DNA of 64,000 nucleotides from Pseudomonas sp. CFBP13508 (GCF_005233515.1 NZ_QFZZ01000013.1:1-64000), one strand, 5' to 3'; shown: positions 1-8,454, counted from the first letter of the stretch. A program made the numbers and translations. The notes: a model not told the origin generated them from the sequence alone.

Positions 1-53
1 TCGATGATCAGTCGAGAACTATCGCTCCTGACGGAGCGTTAGTCGAGATACAA

Positions 54-132
54 GGAGCTGCCGAAGGCTGCGATCTTTTGATCTTGATTTTTTGAAGATC
101 AAAATCAAAAGATCGCAGCCTTCGGCAGCTCC
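54..132. repeat. Long imperfect palindrome, REP/BIME-like intergenic repeat
   Basis: Arms 54-82 and 104-132 are perfect 29-base inverted repeats, and the match continues inward with a few mismatches around a short A/T-rich loop. The outer part reads GGAGCTGCCGAAGGCTGCGA. Sequences of this kind are scattered between genes in fluorescent pseudomonads and differ from the GTGGGAGCGAG REP type found elsewhere here. It lies just past the stop codon of the leftward gene at 150-941 and may act as a 3' stem-loop. The first 53 bases hold only a small hairpin at 23-38. Confidence 0.75.
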
Positions 133-149
133 TACAGGGGGGGCACTCA

Positions 150-941
150 TCAGATGCCTTTGAAGATCCCCGGACGCCGCTCCACCAACGACCTGACCCC
201 CTCCCTGGCATCTTCAGTGGCGAGCAACTTCTTCACCAGCGCCGGTAACGCCTGCGCCGCCGCTGTCTCACCCTCATAACGCGCCTGTCTCGCTGACATC
301 AAGGTCGCTTGCACGCCCAGTGGTGCCTGCCGGGCAATCCGTTCGGCCAGCTCGATCGCGCGGGGCAGCAAATCTTCGCTGGCCATCACTTCCTGGACCA
401 AGCCCAGATGCAAGGCATCGTGGGCATCGAATTCATCGCCAGTGAGCAGCCAGCGCATCGCGTTGCCCCAGCCAGCGATCTGCTGGAAACGCAAAGTCGC
501 GCCGCCAAACGGAAAGATCCCACGCTGCACTTCCATCTGCGCGAAGCGGGTATTGCTCGCGCACAGGTTGATGTCCGCCGCCAGCATCAGCTCGATGCCG
601 ATGGTCAGGCAGTAACCCTGCGCGGCGACGATAACCGGTTTGCTCACCCGTGGGCCGACGAAAACACCCCAGGGATCGCAACCGCCGCTCGGAACCTGCC
701 AGCCTTCGGCCAGTGCGGCGCTGGCATTGACCAGATCGAGTCCGGCGGTGAAGTGCTCGCCATGGCCGAACACCACGGCGACCCGCGCTTCGCGGTCGGC
801 TTCGAATTCGCCGTAGGCCAGGCTCAGGTCGTTTAGCAGGTCGATATCGAAAGCGTTGCGCTTGGCCGCCCGATCAAGGCCGATCAAGTGCACATGACCA
901 CGACGTTCTCGGCTGACGCGGCCGGCGCAGGGCTGATTCAT
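150..941 (-). CDS. Enoyl-CoA hydratase/isomerase (crotonase) family protein
   Basis: The 263-residue protein has the usual crotonase length. It carries the conserved segment GYCLTIGIELMLAADI (oxyanion-hole helix region) and a downstream QRGIFPFGGA segment where the family places its second active-site loop. Crotonases act on acyl-CoA thioesters in the cytoplasm as hydratases, isomerases or hydrolases; which reaction applies cannot be read from the sequence. A longer reading frame begins at 1013, but the ATG at 941 is preceded by GAGGA at good spacing, so I place the start there. It is divergent from deaD, the same arrangement I recall for PA2841/PA2840 in PAO1. No partner genes for a specific pathway are adjacent. 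Confidence 0.85.
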   Translation of the reverse strand: MNQPCAGRVSRERRGHVHLIGLDRAAKRNAFDIDLLNDLSLAYGEFEADREARVAVVFGHGEHFTAGLDLVNASAALAEGWQVPSGGCDPWGVFVGPRVSKPVIVAAQGYCLTIGIELMLAADINLCASNTRFAQMEVQRGIFPFGGATLRFQQIAGWGNAMRWLLTGDEFDAHDALHLGLVQEVMASEDLLPRAIELAERIARQAPLGVQATLMSARQARYEGETAAAQALPALVKKLLATEDAREGVRSLVERRPGIFKGI

Positions 942-1360
942 GGCTAAATCCTCGAGCGGGAAGGGCGGGTGCGCGGCGCTTTGCCGCAGATCGGTGAACC
1001 GTTTAAGCGTCATCGCCCGCAGGGCCGGGCCTTTGCAAAATAGACCGTTGCGCGATTATCCGCAAAACCCCGTTACACGGCGGTGACACCCGGATAAGGG
1101 CCACAAAAAAAGCTCCCTTTTCGGGCGAAATCCGGTATAGTGCGCGCCGGCCTTTAACCGGGCCGCGTTTAGGTAGCGCATTTCCCGAAGTCAGCTTCGG
1201 CTGCATGTCCGCATTGCGGGCTCTTCCTTGACGATTCATCTTCATTCATTCGTTTTCGCAAATCCCCGCCGACAAAGCTGCCAGGGCGACTCTTGAGTCT
1301 CAACACGGCATGCGCAGCTTTGGAGCATGGGTCTTTGCGGATGCACTTAGAGGCAGACCC
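942..1360 (+). promoter_or_regulatory. Divergent intergenic region with deaD promoter and long leader
   Basis: This 419-base gap separates two divergent genes. A TATAGT hexamer at 1136-1141 is a plausible -10 element for deaD, with no clear -35. If used, it gives a 5' untranslated leader of a little over 200 bases. The leader contains short self-complementary stretches (for example CCGAAGTCAGCTTCGG near 1184-1199). Cold-shock RNA helicase genes in other bacteria have long structured leaders, so this may be a regulatory leader; that is inference. Short reading frames crossing the gap (1003-1245) look like chance. Confidence 0.45.
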
Positions 1361-3034
1361 ATGACCCAGGAAACCGGCGGATTCGCCGCTTTTAATCTCA
1401 ACCCGAATATTCTTGCAGCCGTCGCAGCGACTGGCTACGAAGAGCCTTCGGCGATTCAGCAGCAATCGATCCCGATCATCATGGCCGGCCAGGACATGAT
1501 TGGCCAGGCGCAAACCGGTACCGGTAAAACCGCCGCGTTCGCACTGCCTATTCTGCACCGCATCGATCCTGCCAAGCGCGAACCGCAAGCCCTGATCCTG
1601 GCGCCGACCCGAGAGTTGGCGCTGCAAGTAGCAACCGCTTTTGAAACCTACGCCAAGCAAATGCCAGGCGTCACCGTCGTGGCTGTCTACGGCGGCGCGC
1701 CGATGGGCCCGCAACTCAAGGCAATCCGTAATGGCGCACAGATTGTTGTCGCTACTCCGGGTCGTCTGTGCGACCACCTGCGTCGCGACGAGAAAGTCCT
1801 GTCGACTGTGAACCATCTGGTTCTCGACGAAGCTGACGAAATGTTGAAGCTGGGCTTCATGGATGACCTGGAGGTCATCTTCAAGGCTCTGCCATCGACC
1901 CGCCAGACCGTGCTGTTCTCGGCGACCCTGCCGCAGTCGATCCGCGCCATTGCCGAACGCCACCTGCGCGATCCGCAACACGTCAAGATCCAGACCAAGA
2001 CCCAGACCGTTACCGCGATCGAACAGGCTCACCTGTTGGTTCACGCTGACCAGAAAACCTCTGCCGTGCTCAGCCTGCTGGAAGTCGAAGACTTCGACGC
2101 GCTGATCATGTTCGTGCGCACCAAGCAAGCGACCCTGGACCTGGCCAGCGCCCTCGACGCCAAAGGCTACAAAGCCGCCGCGTTGAACGGTGACATTGCC
2201 CAGAACCAGCGTGAGCGCGTGATCGACTCGCTCAAGGATGGCCGTCTGGACATCGTTGTCGCGACCGACGTTGCTGCCCGTGGTCTGGACGTTCCGCGCA
2301 TCACTCACGTATTCAACGTTGACATGCCGTACGACCCGGAATCCTACGTGCACCGTATCGGCCGTACTGGCCGTGCCGGTCGCGAAGGTCGTGCACTGCT
2401 GCTGGTGACTCCACGTGAGCGCCGCATGCTGCAAGTGATCGAGCGAGTAACCGGGCAGAAAGTTGCCGAAGTACGCCTGCCAGACGCTCAAGCCGTTCTC
2501 GATGCTCGCATCAAGAAACTGACCAACAGCCTGTCGCCGCTGGTCGCTGATGCCGAATCGACTCACGGTGAGCTGCTTGATCGCCTGACTGCCGACATCG
2601 GTTGCACCCCGCGTGCACTGGCTGCTGCGCTGCTGCGCAAGGCTACCAACGGTCAAGCGCTGAACCTGGCCGCGATCGAGAAGGAACGTCCACTGGTGCC
2701 GAACAACGCACCGCGTGGCGACCGTCCTGAGCGTTCCGGTGATCGTCCTGATCGTGGTGACCGCGAGCGTCGCGCGCCAATGCCTTTGGGCGAAGGCCGT
2801 GCTCGTTGCCGTACCGCGCTGGGTGCGCGTGACGGTATCGCTGCGAAAAACCTGCTGGGCGCCATCCTCAACGAAGGCGGTCTGGCCCGTGAAGCGATCG
2901 GTCGCATCCAGGTGCGTGACAGCTTCAGCCTCGTCGAGCTGCCGGAAGAAGGTCTGGAAAAACTCCTGACCAAGCTGAAGGACACTCGCGTTGCCGGTAA
3001 GCAGCTCAAGCTGCGTCGCTACCGCGAAGATTGA
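1361..3034 (+). CDS. deaD: DEAD-box ATP-dependent RNA helicase DeaD/CsdA
   Basis: The 557-residue cytoplasmic helicase has all DEAD-box motifs in order: Walker A AQTGTGKT (residues 50-57), PTREL, DEAD (156-159), SAT, and the C-lobe motif HRIGRTGRAGR. An Arg/Gly/Asp-rich linker (around residues 455-480) then leads to a DbpA-like RNA-binding domain at the C-terminus, which marks the DeaD/CsdA subfamily. Members unwind RNA duplexes in ribosome assembly and mRNA decay and are often cold-induced. The frame is open from 1310, but the ATG at 1361 follows AGAGG at normal spacing and begins with the expected N-terminal helicase sequence. A strong terminator follows at 3067. An antisense open frame of 715 codons across the gene is a shadow. 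Confidence 0.93.
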   Translation: MTQETGGFAAFNLNPNILAAVAATGYEEPSAIQQQSIPIIMAGQDMIGQAQTGTGKTAAFALPILHRIDPAKREPQALILAPTRELALQVATAFETYAKQMPGVTVVAVYGGAPMGPQLKAIRNGAQIVVATPGRLCDHLRRDEKVLSTVNHLVLDEADEMLKLGFMDDLEVIFKALPSTRQTVLFSATLPQSIRAIAERHLRDPQHVKIQTKTQTVTAIEQAHLLVHADQKTSAVLSLLEVEDFDALIMFVRTKQATLDLASALDAKGYKAAALNGDIAQNQRERVIDSLKDGRLDIVVATDVAARGLDVPRITHVFNVDMPYDPESYVHRIGRTGRAGREGRALLLVTPRERRMLQVIERVTGQKVAEVRLPDAQAVLDARIKKLTNSLSPLVADAESTHGELLDRLTADIGCTPRALAAALLRKATNGQALNLAAIEKERPLVPNNAPRGDRPERSGDRPDRGDRERRAPMPLGEGRARCRTALGARDGIAAKNLLGAILNEGGLAREAIGRIQVRDSFSLVELPEEGLEKLLTKLKDTRVAGKQLKLRRYRED

Positions 3035-3066
3035 TCCGCCCTTGGGTTGATTGATCGCACAGAAAA

Positions 3067-3095
3067 AATCCCCGACTGGTTCGGGGATTTTTTTT
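3067..3095 (+). terminator. Intrinsic terminator of deaD
   Basis: Stem AATCCCCGA / TCGGGGATT around a short loop is followed by a run of T residues. It starts about 30 bases after the deaD stop codon. Confidence 0.9.
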
Positions 3096-3112
3096 GCCTG
3101 TTCATTGGCTAC

Positions 3113-3140
3113 TGTGGGAGCGAGCCTGCTCGCGAAGGCC
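3113..3140. repeat. Single REP element
   Basis: The unit TGTGGGAGCGAGCCTGCTCG, followed by CGAAGGCC, lies between the deaD terminator and the end of the convergent dioxygenase gene. It has the imperfect palindromic core GCGAGCCTGCTCGC. It is the only unpaired copy I noticed; the other copies in the window come as inverted pairs. Confidence 0.85.
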
Positions 3141-3908
3141 TCAACCGAAGCGATAAATATCCATACCCAGCGCCCCCATCGTGAAACCCTGATGCGCCAC
3201 GCTGAAAACCCCGCCAGCACCGCGAGCAAAATACAACGGCAACAAATGCTCATCACTGGGGTGACTGCGCACGGCATTCGGCGCCTGCTGGCGATAATCA
3301 TGCAGCGCCGTTTCATCGTCGGCCGCCAGCTTGTCGATCATCCAGTCACGAAAATCCCGCGCCCACGGTTCAATGCTTTCCGGGCCGGCATGCCAGTCCA
3401 GCTCGCGGAGGTTGTGGGTGATGCTGCCGGAGCCGATCAACAGAATGCCTTGCTCACGCAGGCTCGCCAGCGCACGGCCAACCCGGGTCTGCAACGCCGG
3501 CCCGCCACGACTCGGCAACGAGACTTGCACCACCGGAAGGTCGGCCTGCGGATACATCAACGACAGCGGCACCCAGACACCATGATCAAACGGTCGTTGC
3601 GGATCGAGCCGCGCCGGCAGGTCATTGGTGTTCAACCGCTCAGCCACCTCTGCGGCCAGTTGCGGATTACCCGGGGCCGGGTACCGAACCTCAAACAGCG
3701 CACGGGGGAAACCGCCGAAGTCGTGCCAGGTTTCCGGATGCGGGTGGCTGCTGACCAGCAGTTCCTGGCTTTCCCAGTGCGCCGAGACGATGACGATGGC
3801 TTTGGGGCGTGGCAGTTCAGCGGCCAGTCGCGCCAGTGCCGGGCCGCTGGCACCGGGCTCCAGCGCGAGCATCGGTGAACCGTGGGAGATAAACAGGCTG
3901 GGCAACAT
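3141..3908 (-). CDS. Class III extradiol ring-cleavage dioxygenase, DODA (YgiD) type
   Basis: The 255-residue protein begins MLPSLFISHGSPMLAL, the hallmark of the LigB/DODA family, and continues with PKAIVIVSAHWE. His in ISHGSP and His in SAHWE are expected ligands of the catalytic non-haem Fe(II) or Zn(II). A further conserved GSGSITHNL segment with His lies in the second half. Family members cleave catecholic rings (4,5-DOPA or related substrates) using O2; the natural bacterial substrate is usually unknown. The ATG at 3908 has AGGAG at good spacing. The gene stands alone, convergent with deaD and divergent from tpm. The stop codon directly abuts a REP element. Confidence 0.88.
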   Translation of the reverse strand: MLPSLFISHGSPMLALEPGASGPALARLAAELPRPKAIVIVSAHWESQELLVSSHPHPETWHDFGGFPRALFEVRYPAPGNPQLAAEVAERLNTNDLPARLDPQRPFDHGVWVPLSLMYPQADLPVVQVSLPSRGGPALQTRVGRALASLREQGILLIGSGSITHNLRELDWHAGPESIEPWARDFRDWMIDKLAADDETALHDYRQQAPNAVRSHPSDEHLLPLYFARGAGGVFSVAHQGFTMGALGMDIYRFG

Positions 3909-4011
3909 GGACGGGCTCCTGAGCGCTAAGATGAGCCATCTTCAGTCAGATCATCGATCTGAATCCAATATAAGTTTCTGCGGTTTTTCATCGGTTTTTC
4001 GGGAGTGATCC

Positions 4012-4668
4012 ATGCAGCCTGAGTTTTGGTACAAGAAATGGGATTCGAACCAGATCGGCTTTCACCAGTCCGAGGCCAACCCGTATTTGCAGCGCTACTG
4101 GCCGGAGCTGGCGATTGCACCGTCGGCGCGTGTGCTGGTGCCGCTGTGCGGCAAGAGTCTGGACCTGCTCTGGCTTGCCGGGCAGGGACACCAGGTGATT
4201 GGGGTTGAGCTAGCGGAAAAGGCTGTCGAGGAGTTTTTCAGCGAACATCAGTTGCAACCGCAGATCAGCGAGCAGGGCGCATTCAAGGTTTATCGCACTG
4301 TTGCGTTCGAGTTGTGGTGCGGTGATTTTTTTGCGCTGACGGCAGAGGATGTTGCCGGTTGCACCGCGCTGTACGACCGCGCCGCGCTGATTGCCTTGCC
4401 GGACGCGATGCGCCAGCGCTACGCGGCGCATCTGCAGCAGTTGCTGGCGCCAGAGATGAAGGGGCTGGTGATTACCCTGGATTACGATCAGACGCAGATT
4501 CCGGGGCCGCCGTTTGCGGTGAATGATGATGAGGCGCAGCGGCTGCTGGGCCAGGGTTGGCAGCTGGAGAAACTGGAAGAGCGGGATATTCTGGCTGAGA
4601 GCCCGAAGTTTCTGCAGGGCGGAGTTGAGTGGTTGGTGGAGCGGGTTTATCGGGTTTCTTCCAGATAG
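4012..4668 (+). CDS. tpm: Thiopurine S-methyltransferase
   Basis: The 218-residue protein starts MQPEFWYKKWDSNQIGFH, the typical bacterial TPMT N-terminus. It has the SAM-binding segment VPLCGKSLDL and a following acidic VELAEKAVEEFF strand-helix. Bacterial TPMTs transfer methyl from S-adenosylmethionine to thiopurines and, in Pseudomonas, to selenium and tellurium oxyanions, giving volatile methylated products and tellurite resistance. The ATG is preceded by GGGAG. The gene is monocistronic, followed by a REP pair and a shared terminator, and faces htpX. In PAO1 I recall tpm near htpX as well. Confidence 0.93.
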   Translation: MQPEFWYKKWDSNQIGFHQSEANPYLQRYWPELAIAPSARVLVPLCGKSLDLLWLAGQGHQVIGVELAEKAVEEFFSEHQLQPQISEQGAFKVYRTVAFELWCGDFFALTAEDVAGCTALYDRAALIALPDAMRQRYAAHLQQLLAPEMKGLVITLDYDQTQIPGPPFAVNDDEAQRLLGQGWQLEKLEERDILAESPKFLQGGVEWLVERVYRVSSR

Positions 4669-4692
4669 TTTTTTGTTAGCAGCTCCGGCGTC

Positions 4693-4757
4693 TTCGCGAG
4701 CAGGCTCGCTCCCACAGGGGAATGCATTTCAAAGGTGGGAGCGAGCCTGCTCGCGAA
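4693..4757. repeat. Inverted REP pair (BIME)
   Basis: The copies at 4693-4716 and 4735-4757 are reverse complements of one another (TTCGCGAGCAGGCTCGCTCC and its complement), separated by about 18 bases. Together they can form one large cruciform or stem-loop. They lie between the convergent genes tpm and htpX, upstream of the shared terminator. Confidence 0.9.
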
Positions 4758-4792
4758 AGGGACTTTGCTGACAACGCATGATCTGGAGATAC

Positions 4793-4827
4793 AAAAAAAG
4801 GCCCGCATCGCTGCGGGCCTTCTTTTT
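4793..4827. terminator. Bidirectional terminator between tpm and htpX
   Basis: Stem AGGCCCGCA / TGCGGGCCT (4799-4820) has an A run before it and a T-rich run after it, so it can terminate transcription from either side. It lies 14 bases past the htpX stop codon. Confidence 0.88.
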
Positions 4828-4840
4828 CACTTCGGTCAAA

Positions 4841-5728
4841 TCAACCGCGACGACGCAGTGCGTCAATACGCTCTTCCAGCGGCGGGTGGCTCATGAACAT
4901 GCGGGCGAAGCCCTGTTTGATGCCACCGTTGATGCCGAAGGCGTTCAGGGTGTCGGGCATGTGCACCGGCAGGCCCTGTTCGGCGCGCAGACGTTGCAGA
5001 GCGCCGATCATCGCGCTGGTACCGGCCAGGCGGGCGCCGGCTTCGTCGGCACGGAATTCGCGCTTGCGCGAGAACCACATGACGATTGCGCTGGCGAGGA
5101 TGCCCAGCACCAGTTCGGCGAAGATGGTCGCCACGTAGTAGGCGATGCCCTGACCTTCTTCGTTCTTGAAAATCACCTTGTCGACGAAGTTGCCGATGAT
5201 TCGCGCGAAGAACATCACAAAGGTGTTCACCACGCCCTGGATCAGCGCCAGCGTGACCATGTCGCCGTTGGCGACGTGACCGATTTCGTGGGCCAGTACG
5301 GCTTTCACTTCATCGGGCGAAAAACGCTCAAGCAGGCCCTGGCTGACCGCGACCAGCGCGTCGTTCTTGTTCCAGCCGGTAGCGAAAGCATTCGCTTCGT
5401 AGGCCGGGAAAATCCCGACTTCAGGCATCTTGATCCCGGCTTCGCGGGACAATTGCTCGACCGTTTGCAGCAGCCATTGCTCATGACGGGTGCGTGGCTG
5501 GCTGATGATTTGCGTGCCGGTGCTCATCTTCGCCATCCACTTGGAGATGAACAGCGAGAACAGCGAGCCGGCGAAACCAAAGACCGCACAGAAAACCAGC
5601 AGCTGACTGAGGTCGAGGTCGACCCCGTTGGCCGCCATGAACCCGTTGAAGCCGAACAGGCTCAGGGTGATGCTGGCTATCAGCACGACCGCCAGGTTAG
5701 TGGCCAAAAACAGCAGGATGCGCATCAT
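4841..5728 (-). CDS. htpX: Membrane zinc metalloprotease HtpX
   Basis: The 295-residue length is exactly that expected for HtpX. Two N-terminal membrane segments (from MMRILLFLATNLAVVLIA onward) are followed by the M48 zinc site HEIGH at residues 147-151, within AVLAHEIGHVANGD. Two more hydrophobic segments follow, then the conserved EFRADEAGARLAG segment carrying the third zinc ligand. HtpX sits in the inner membrane with a cytosolic active site and degrades misfolded membrane proteins alongside FtsH. GGAG lies upstream of the start, and a sigma-70-like promoter is visible about 45 bases upstream. Confidence 0.96.
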   Translation of the reverse strand: MMRILLFLATNLAVVLIASITLSLFGFNGFMAANGVDLDLSQLLVFCAVFGFAGSLFSLFISKWMAKMSTGTQIISQPRTRHEQWLLQTVEQLSREAGIKMPEVGIFPAYEANAFATGWNKNDALVAVSQGLLERFSPDEVKAVLAHEIGHVANGDMVTLALIQGVVNTFVMFFARIIGNFVDKVIFKNEEGQGIAYYVATIFAELVLGILASAIVMWFSRKREFRADEAGARLAGTSAMIGALQRLRAEQGLPVHMPDTLNAFGINGGIKQGFARMFMSHPPLEERIDALRRRG

Positions 5729-5773
5729 GGTTGTAGAACTCTCCTCAAGCTAAAGATGTAGCGTACTGCGGGG

Positions 5774-5802
5774 TATATAAGGTGCGGCACCGGGCTATTC
5801 AA
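5774..5802 (-). promoter_or_regulatory. Predicted sigma-70 promoter of htpX
   Basis: On the minus strand TTGAAT (5797-5802) and TATATA (5774-5779) are separated by exactly 17 bases. A start near 5767 would give a leader of about 40 bases ending in the GGAG site of htpX. No clear heat-shock (sigma-32) -10 of the CCCCAT type was seen. The rest of the 303-base gap 5729-6031 holds only the hairpin listed at 5993; I see no gene in it. Confidence 0.6.
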
Positions 5803-5992
5803 CCGAGTGACTATTTCAAACTGTGTCCTACAGCGGTTTCCTGAGCAAAAAGAAAATTCCCACCCTCGATTCCGACACGGATGACACAGCCTTGCGCCCC
5901 GCCGCCATTAGGTCAGACACGTCTGTACGGCTCGCATCGCAAGTGTAGAAGGGCTGCAAAAGCGCGGAACAAAGATGTGTTGCTGAATCAGA

Positions 5993-6023
5993 CAGTGCGC
6001 AACAGCCAATTCGTTGCGCACTG
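5993..6023 (-). terminator. Stem-loop after alaA
   Basis: CAGTGCGCAAC and GTTGCGCACTG form a perfect 11-base-pair stem around a 9-base loop, starting 8 bases beyond the alaA stop codon. No U-run follows on the minus strand, so it may be a 3'-end stabiliser or a factor-assisted terminator rather than a classic intrinsic one. Confidence 0.6.
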
Positions 6024-6031
6024 CTGGCCCA

Positions 6032-7243
6032 TTACTGGCGGTAGGACTTGAGGAAGTTGCCGATGCGGCCGATGGCCATTTCCAGATCATCGACGCGGGG
6101 CAGGGTGACCACGCGGAAGTGATCCGGCCACGGCCAGTTGAACGCTGTGCCCTGGACCACCAGCAGCTTCTCGGAAAGCAGCAGATCAAGCACGAATTTC
6201 TCGTCGTTATGGATCGGGCAGACCTTCGGGTCGATTTTCGGAAACGCGTAAAGCGCGCCCATCGGCTTCACGCAGCTGACGCCGGGAATATCGTTGAGCA
6301 ACTCCCAGGTGCGATTGCGCTGCTCCAGCAGGCGACCCTGCGGCAGCACCAGATCGTTGATGCTCTGGTAGCCGCCCAGCGCGGTCTGGATCGCGTGCTG
6401 GCTCGGCACGTTGGCGCACAGGCGCATGTTGGCCAGCATGTCGATGCCTTCGATGTAGCTTTGCGCGTTGTGTTTCGGCCCGGAGATGGCGATCCAGCCG
6501 GAGCGGAAACCGGCCACGCGGTAGGATTTCGACAGACCGTTGAAGGTCAGGCAGAGCAGGTCCGGCGCCAGCGAGGCAGTGCAGATATGCACGGCGTCGT
6601 CATAGAGAATCTTGTCGTAGATCTCGTCGGAGAACACCACGAGATTGTGCGCCCGGGCGATTTCCAGCATGCCCAGCAACACTTCCTTCGAATACACCGC
6701 ACCGGTCGGGTTGTTCGGGTTGATGATCACCATGGCCTTGGTGTTCGGAGTGATCTTGGCCTTGATGTCGGCGAGATCCGGGAACCAGTCGGCGCCTTCG
6801 TCGCACAGGTAGTGCACAGCGTTACCGCCGGCGAGGCTCACCGCAGCGGTCCACAGCGGATAGTCCGGAGCCGGCACCAGCACTTCGTCGCCGTTGTTGA
6901 GCAGCGCCTGCAGCGACATCACGATCAGCTCGGACACACCGTTGCCCAGGTAGATGTCTTCGATGCCGACACCTTCGACCTGCTTTTGCTGGTAGTACTG
7001 CATCACCGCCTTGCGCGCGCTGAACAGGCCTTTGGAATCGCTGTAGCCCTGCGCGGTCGGCAGGTTGCGGATCACGTCCTGAAGGATTTCGTCCGGCGCT
7101 TCGAAACCAAACGGCGCCGGGTTGCCGATGTTCAGCTTGAGGATGCGCTGGCCTTCCTCTTCCAGTCGTTTGGCGTGCTTGAGCACCGGGCCGCGAATGT
7201 CGTAGCAGACGTTGGCGAGCTTGTTCGATTTGCTGAACTGCAT
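6032..7243 (-). CDS. alaA: PLP-dependent alanine aminotransferase AlaA
   Basis: The 403-residue fold-type I aminotransferase starts MQFSKSNKLANVCYDIRGPV, very close to the YfbQ/AlaA family. It shows LNIGNPAPFGFE, the PLP-contact segment INPNNPTGAVY, DEIYDKILYD, and the Schiff-base lysine region FNGLSKSYRVAGFRSGW. AlaA makes alanine from pyruvate and glutamate in the cytoplasm. The length matches the family (about 405). It is transcribed away from msrB; the gap contains no obvious operator. I recall the same neighbours (htpX, aminotransferase, msrB, gpx) in PAO1. Confidence 0.93.
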   Translation of the reverse strand: MQFSKSNKLANVCYDIRGPVLKHAKRLEEEGQRILKLNIGNPAPFGFEAPDEILQDVIRNLPTAQGYSDSKGLFSARKAVMQYYQQKQVEGVGIEDIYLGNGVSELIVMSLQALLNNGDEVLVPAPDYPLWTAAVSLAGGNAVHYLCDEGADWFPDLADIKAKITPNTKAMVIINPNNPTGAVYSKEVLLGMLEIARAHNLVVFSDEIYDKILYDDAVHICTASLAPDLLCLTFNGLSKSYRVAGFRSGWIAISGPKHNAQSYIEGIDMLANMRLCANVPSQHAIQTALGGYQSINDLVLPQGRLLEQRNRTWELLNDIPGVSCVKPMGALYAFPKIDPKVCPIHNDEKFVLDLLLSEKLLVVQGTAFNWPWPDHFRVVTLPRVDDLEMAIGRIGNFLKSYRQ

Positions 7244-7467
7244 GGCGATGTGATCCCGAAAATGAACGATCCAGGCGGCAAATGGACAACCGTACTGGGA
7301 TTGCTGCGTCTTCGCACAGGCGGAGGTCTGGCGCTTTTGCGCTCAGAATCCGTTTGAATGCGCCCGGTCTGGCTGCCAGACTGGCGCGTGACGAGGCGCA
7401 ATCATACGTGCCGCCCGATCCGTGGAAAAGGTACAGATCGGGCTTTTTCAGCCGCTGAGGTGTGATG

Positions 7468-7863
7468 ATGGAAAAGTTGCAGAAAACCCTGGAAGAGTGG
7501 AAGGCCATGCTCGACCCCGAGCAGTACAACGTCTGCCGTCTGAGTGCCACCGAGCGCCCGTTCTCGGGCAAATACAACGACACCAAAACCGACGGTGTCT
7601 ACCACTGTGTCTGCTGCAACGAGCCGCTGTTCGACTCCAAGACCAAATTCGACTCCGGCTGCGGCTGGCCGAGTTTCTATCAGCCGATCGGCGAAAGCGC
7701 GATGACCGAAATCCGCGACACCAGCCACGGCATGATCCGCACTGAAGTGAAGTGCGCGCGCTGCGATGCGCATCTGGGGCACGTGTTCCCGGATGGCCCG
7801 CCACCGACCGGCCTGCGTTATTGCATCAACTCGGTGTGCCTGAACCTCGAGCCCCGCGAATAA
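7468..7863 (+). CDS. msrB: Peptide-methionine (R)-S-oxide reductase MsrB
   Basis: The 131-residue MsrB reduces methionine-R-sulfoxide in oxidised proteins. Two CxxC pairs (CVCC and CARC) are the structural zinc site, and the C-terminal segment RYCINSVCL holds the catalytic cysteine. The segment FDSGCGWPSFYQPI is the conserved substrate-pocket sequence. The frame allows starts at 7462 (GTG), 7465 and 7468 (ATG). GAGG at 7457-7460 gives the best spacing to 7468, and MEKLQKTLEEW is the usual family N-terminus. It is the first gene of a thiol/peroxide-repair group with gpx and the MarR regulator, though a terminator separates it from gpx. Confidence 0.94.
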   Translation: MEKLQKTLEEWKAMLDPEQYNVCRLSATERPFSGKYNDTKTDGVYHCVCCNEPLFDSKTKFDSGCGWPSFYQPIGESAMTEIRDTSHGMIRTEVKCARCDAHLGHVFPDGPPPTGLRYCINSVCLNLEPRE

Positions 7864-7870
7864 CCGAAAC

Positions 7871-7894
7871 AGGCGACATTGCGTCGCCTTTTTT
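7871..7894 (+). terminator. Terminator of msrB
   Basis: Stem AGGCGAC / GTCGCCT is followed by a run of six T residues, starting 8 bases after the msrB stop. This suggests that gpx has its own promoter in the short gap 7895-7968. Confidence 0.8.
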
Positions 7895-7968
7895 ATCGAG
7901 CAATTAGATTGCGCACGATTCAATTGCTCGTTATGTTTGTGCCTTCCTCACCATTGCGGAGCTGACCG

Positions 7969-8454
7969 ATGAGCGACAACCTGCTGAATATCCCGTGCAC
8001 TACCATCAAGGGTGAGCAAAAGACCCTGGCCGATTTCGCCGGCAAAGCGGTGCTGGTGGTCAATACCGCGAGCAAGTGTGGCTTCACTCCGCAATACAAG
8101 GGCCTCGAAGAACTCTGGCAGACCTACAAGGATCAAGGGCTGGTGGTACTGGGTTTCCCTTGCAACCAGTTCGGCAAACAGGAGCCGGGCAATGAGGGCG
8201 CCATCAGCGAGTTCTGCGAACTGAATTTCGGCGTCAGCTTCCCGCTGTTCAAGAAGATCGACGTCAACGGCGCCGATGCTCACCCGCTGTTCGTGCAGTT
8301 GAAGAAGCGCGCCCCGGGCCTGCTCGGCTCGCAGGGCATCAAGTGGAATTTCACCAAGTTCCTGATCGGCAAGGATGGCCAGTTGGTCAAGCGTTTCGCC
8401 CCGACGACCAAACCGCAGGACCTGAGCGGCGAGATCGAAGCTTTGCTGAAATGA
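7969..8454 (+). CDS. gpx: Glutathione peroxidase family thiol peroxidase
   Basis: The 161-residue protein has the family landmarks VVNTASKCGFTPQYKGLE (peroxidatic Cys in place of selenocysteine), GFPCNQFGKQEPG, and WNFTKFLIGKDG with the conserved Trp and Asn of the catalytic tetrad. Bacterial enzymes of this kind reduce hydroperoxides, usually with thioredoxin. The stop codon overlaps the start of the downstream MarR regulator by four bases (ATGA), so the two are translationally coupled. From memory this matches PA2826, which OspR controls in PAO1. Confidence 0.93.
   Translation: MSDNLLNIPCTTIKGEQKTLADFAGKAVLVVNTASKCGFTPQYKGLEELWQTYKDQGLVVLGFPCNQFGKQEPGNEGAISEFCELNFGVSFPLFKKIDVNGADAHPLFVQLKKRAPGLLGSQGIKWNFTKFLIGKDGQLVKRFAPTTKPQDLSGEIEALLK

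Noticed and set aside
1003..1245. 80-codon frame in the gap before deaD
   Set aside because: No family resemblance, no ribosome site, and it overlaps the predicted promoter and leader.
1169..3316. 715-codon open frame antisense to deaD
   Set aside because: The plus strand encodes an intact DEAD-box helicase with all motifs; the antisense product has no recognisable domain, and long antisense frames are common in high-GC genes.
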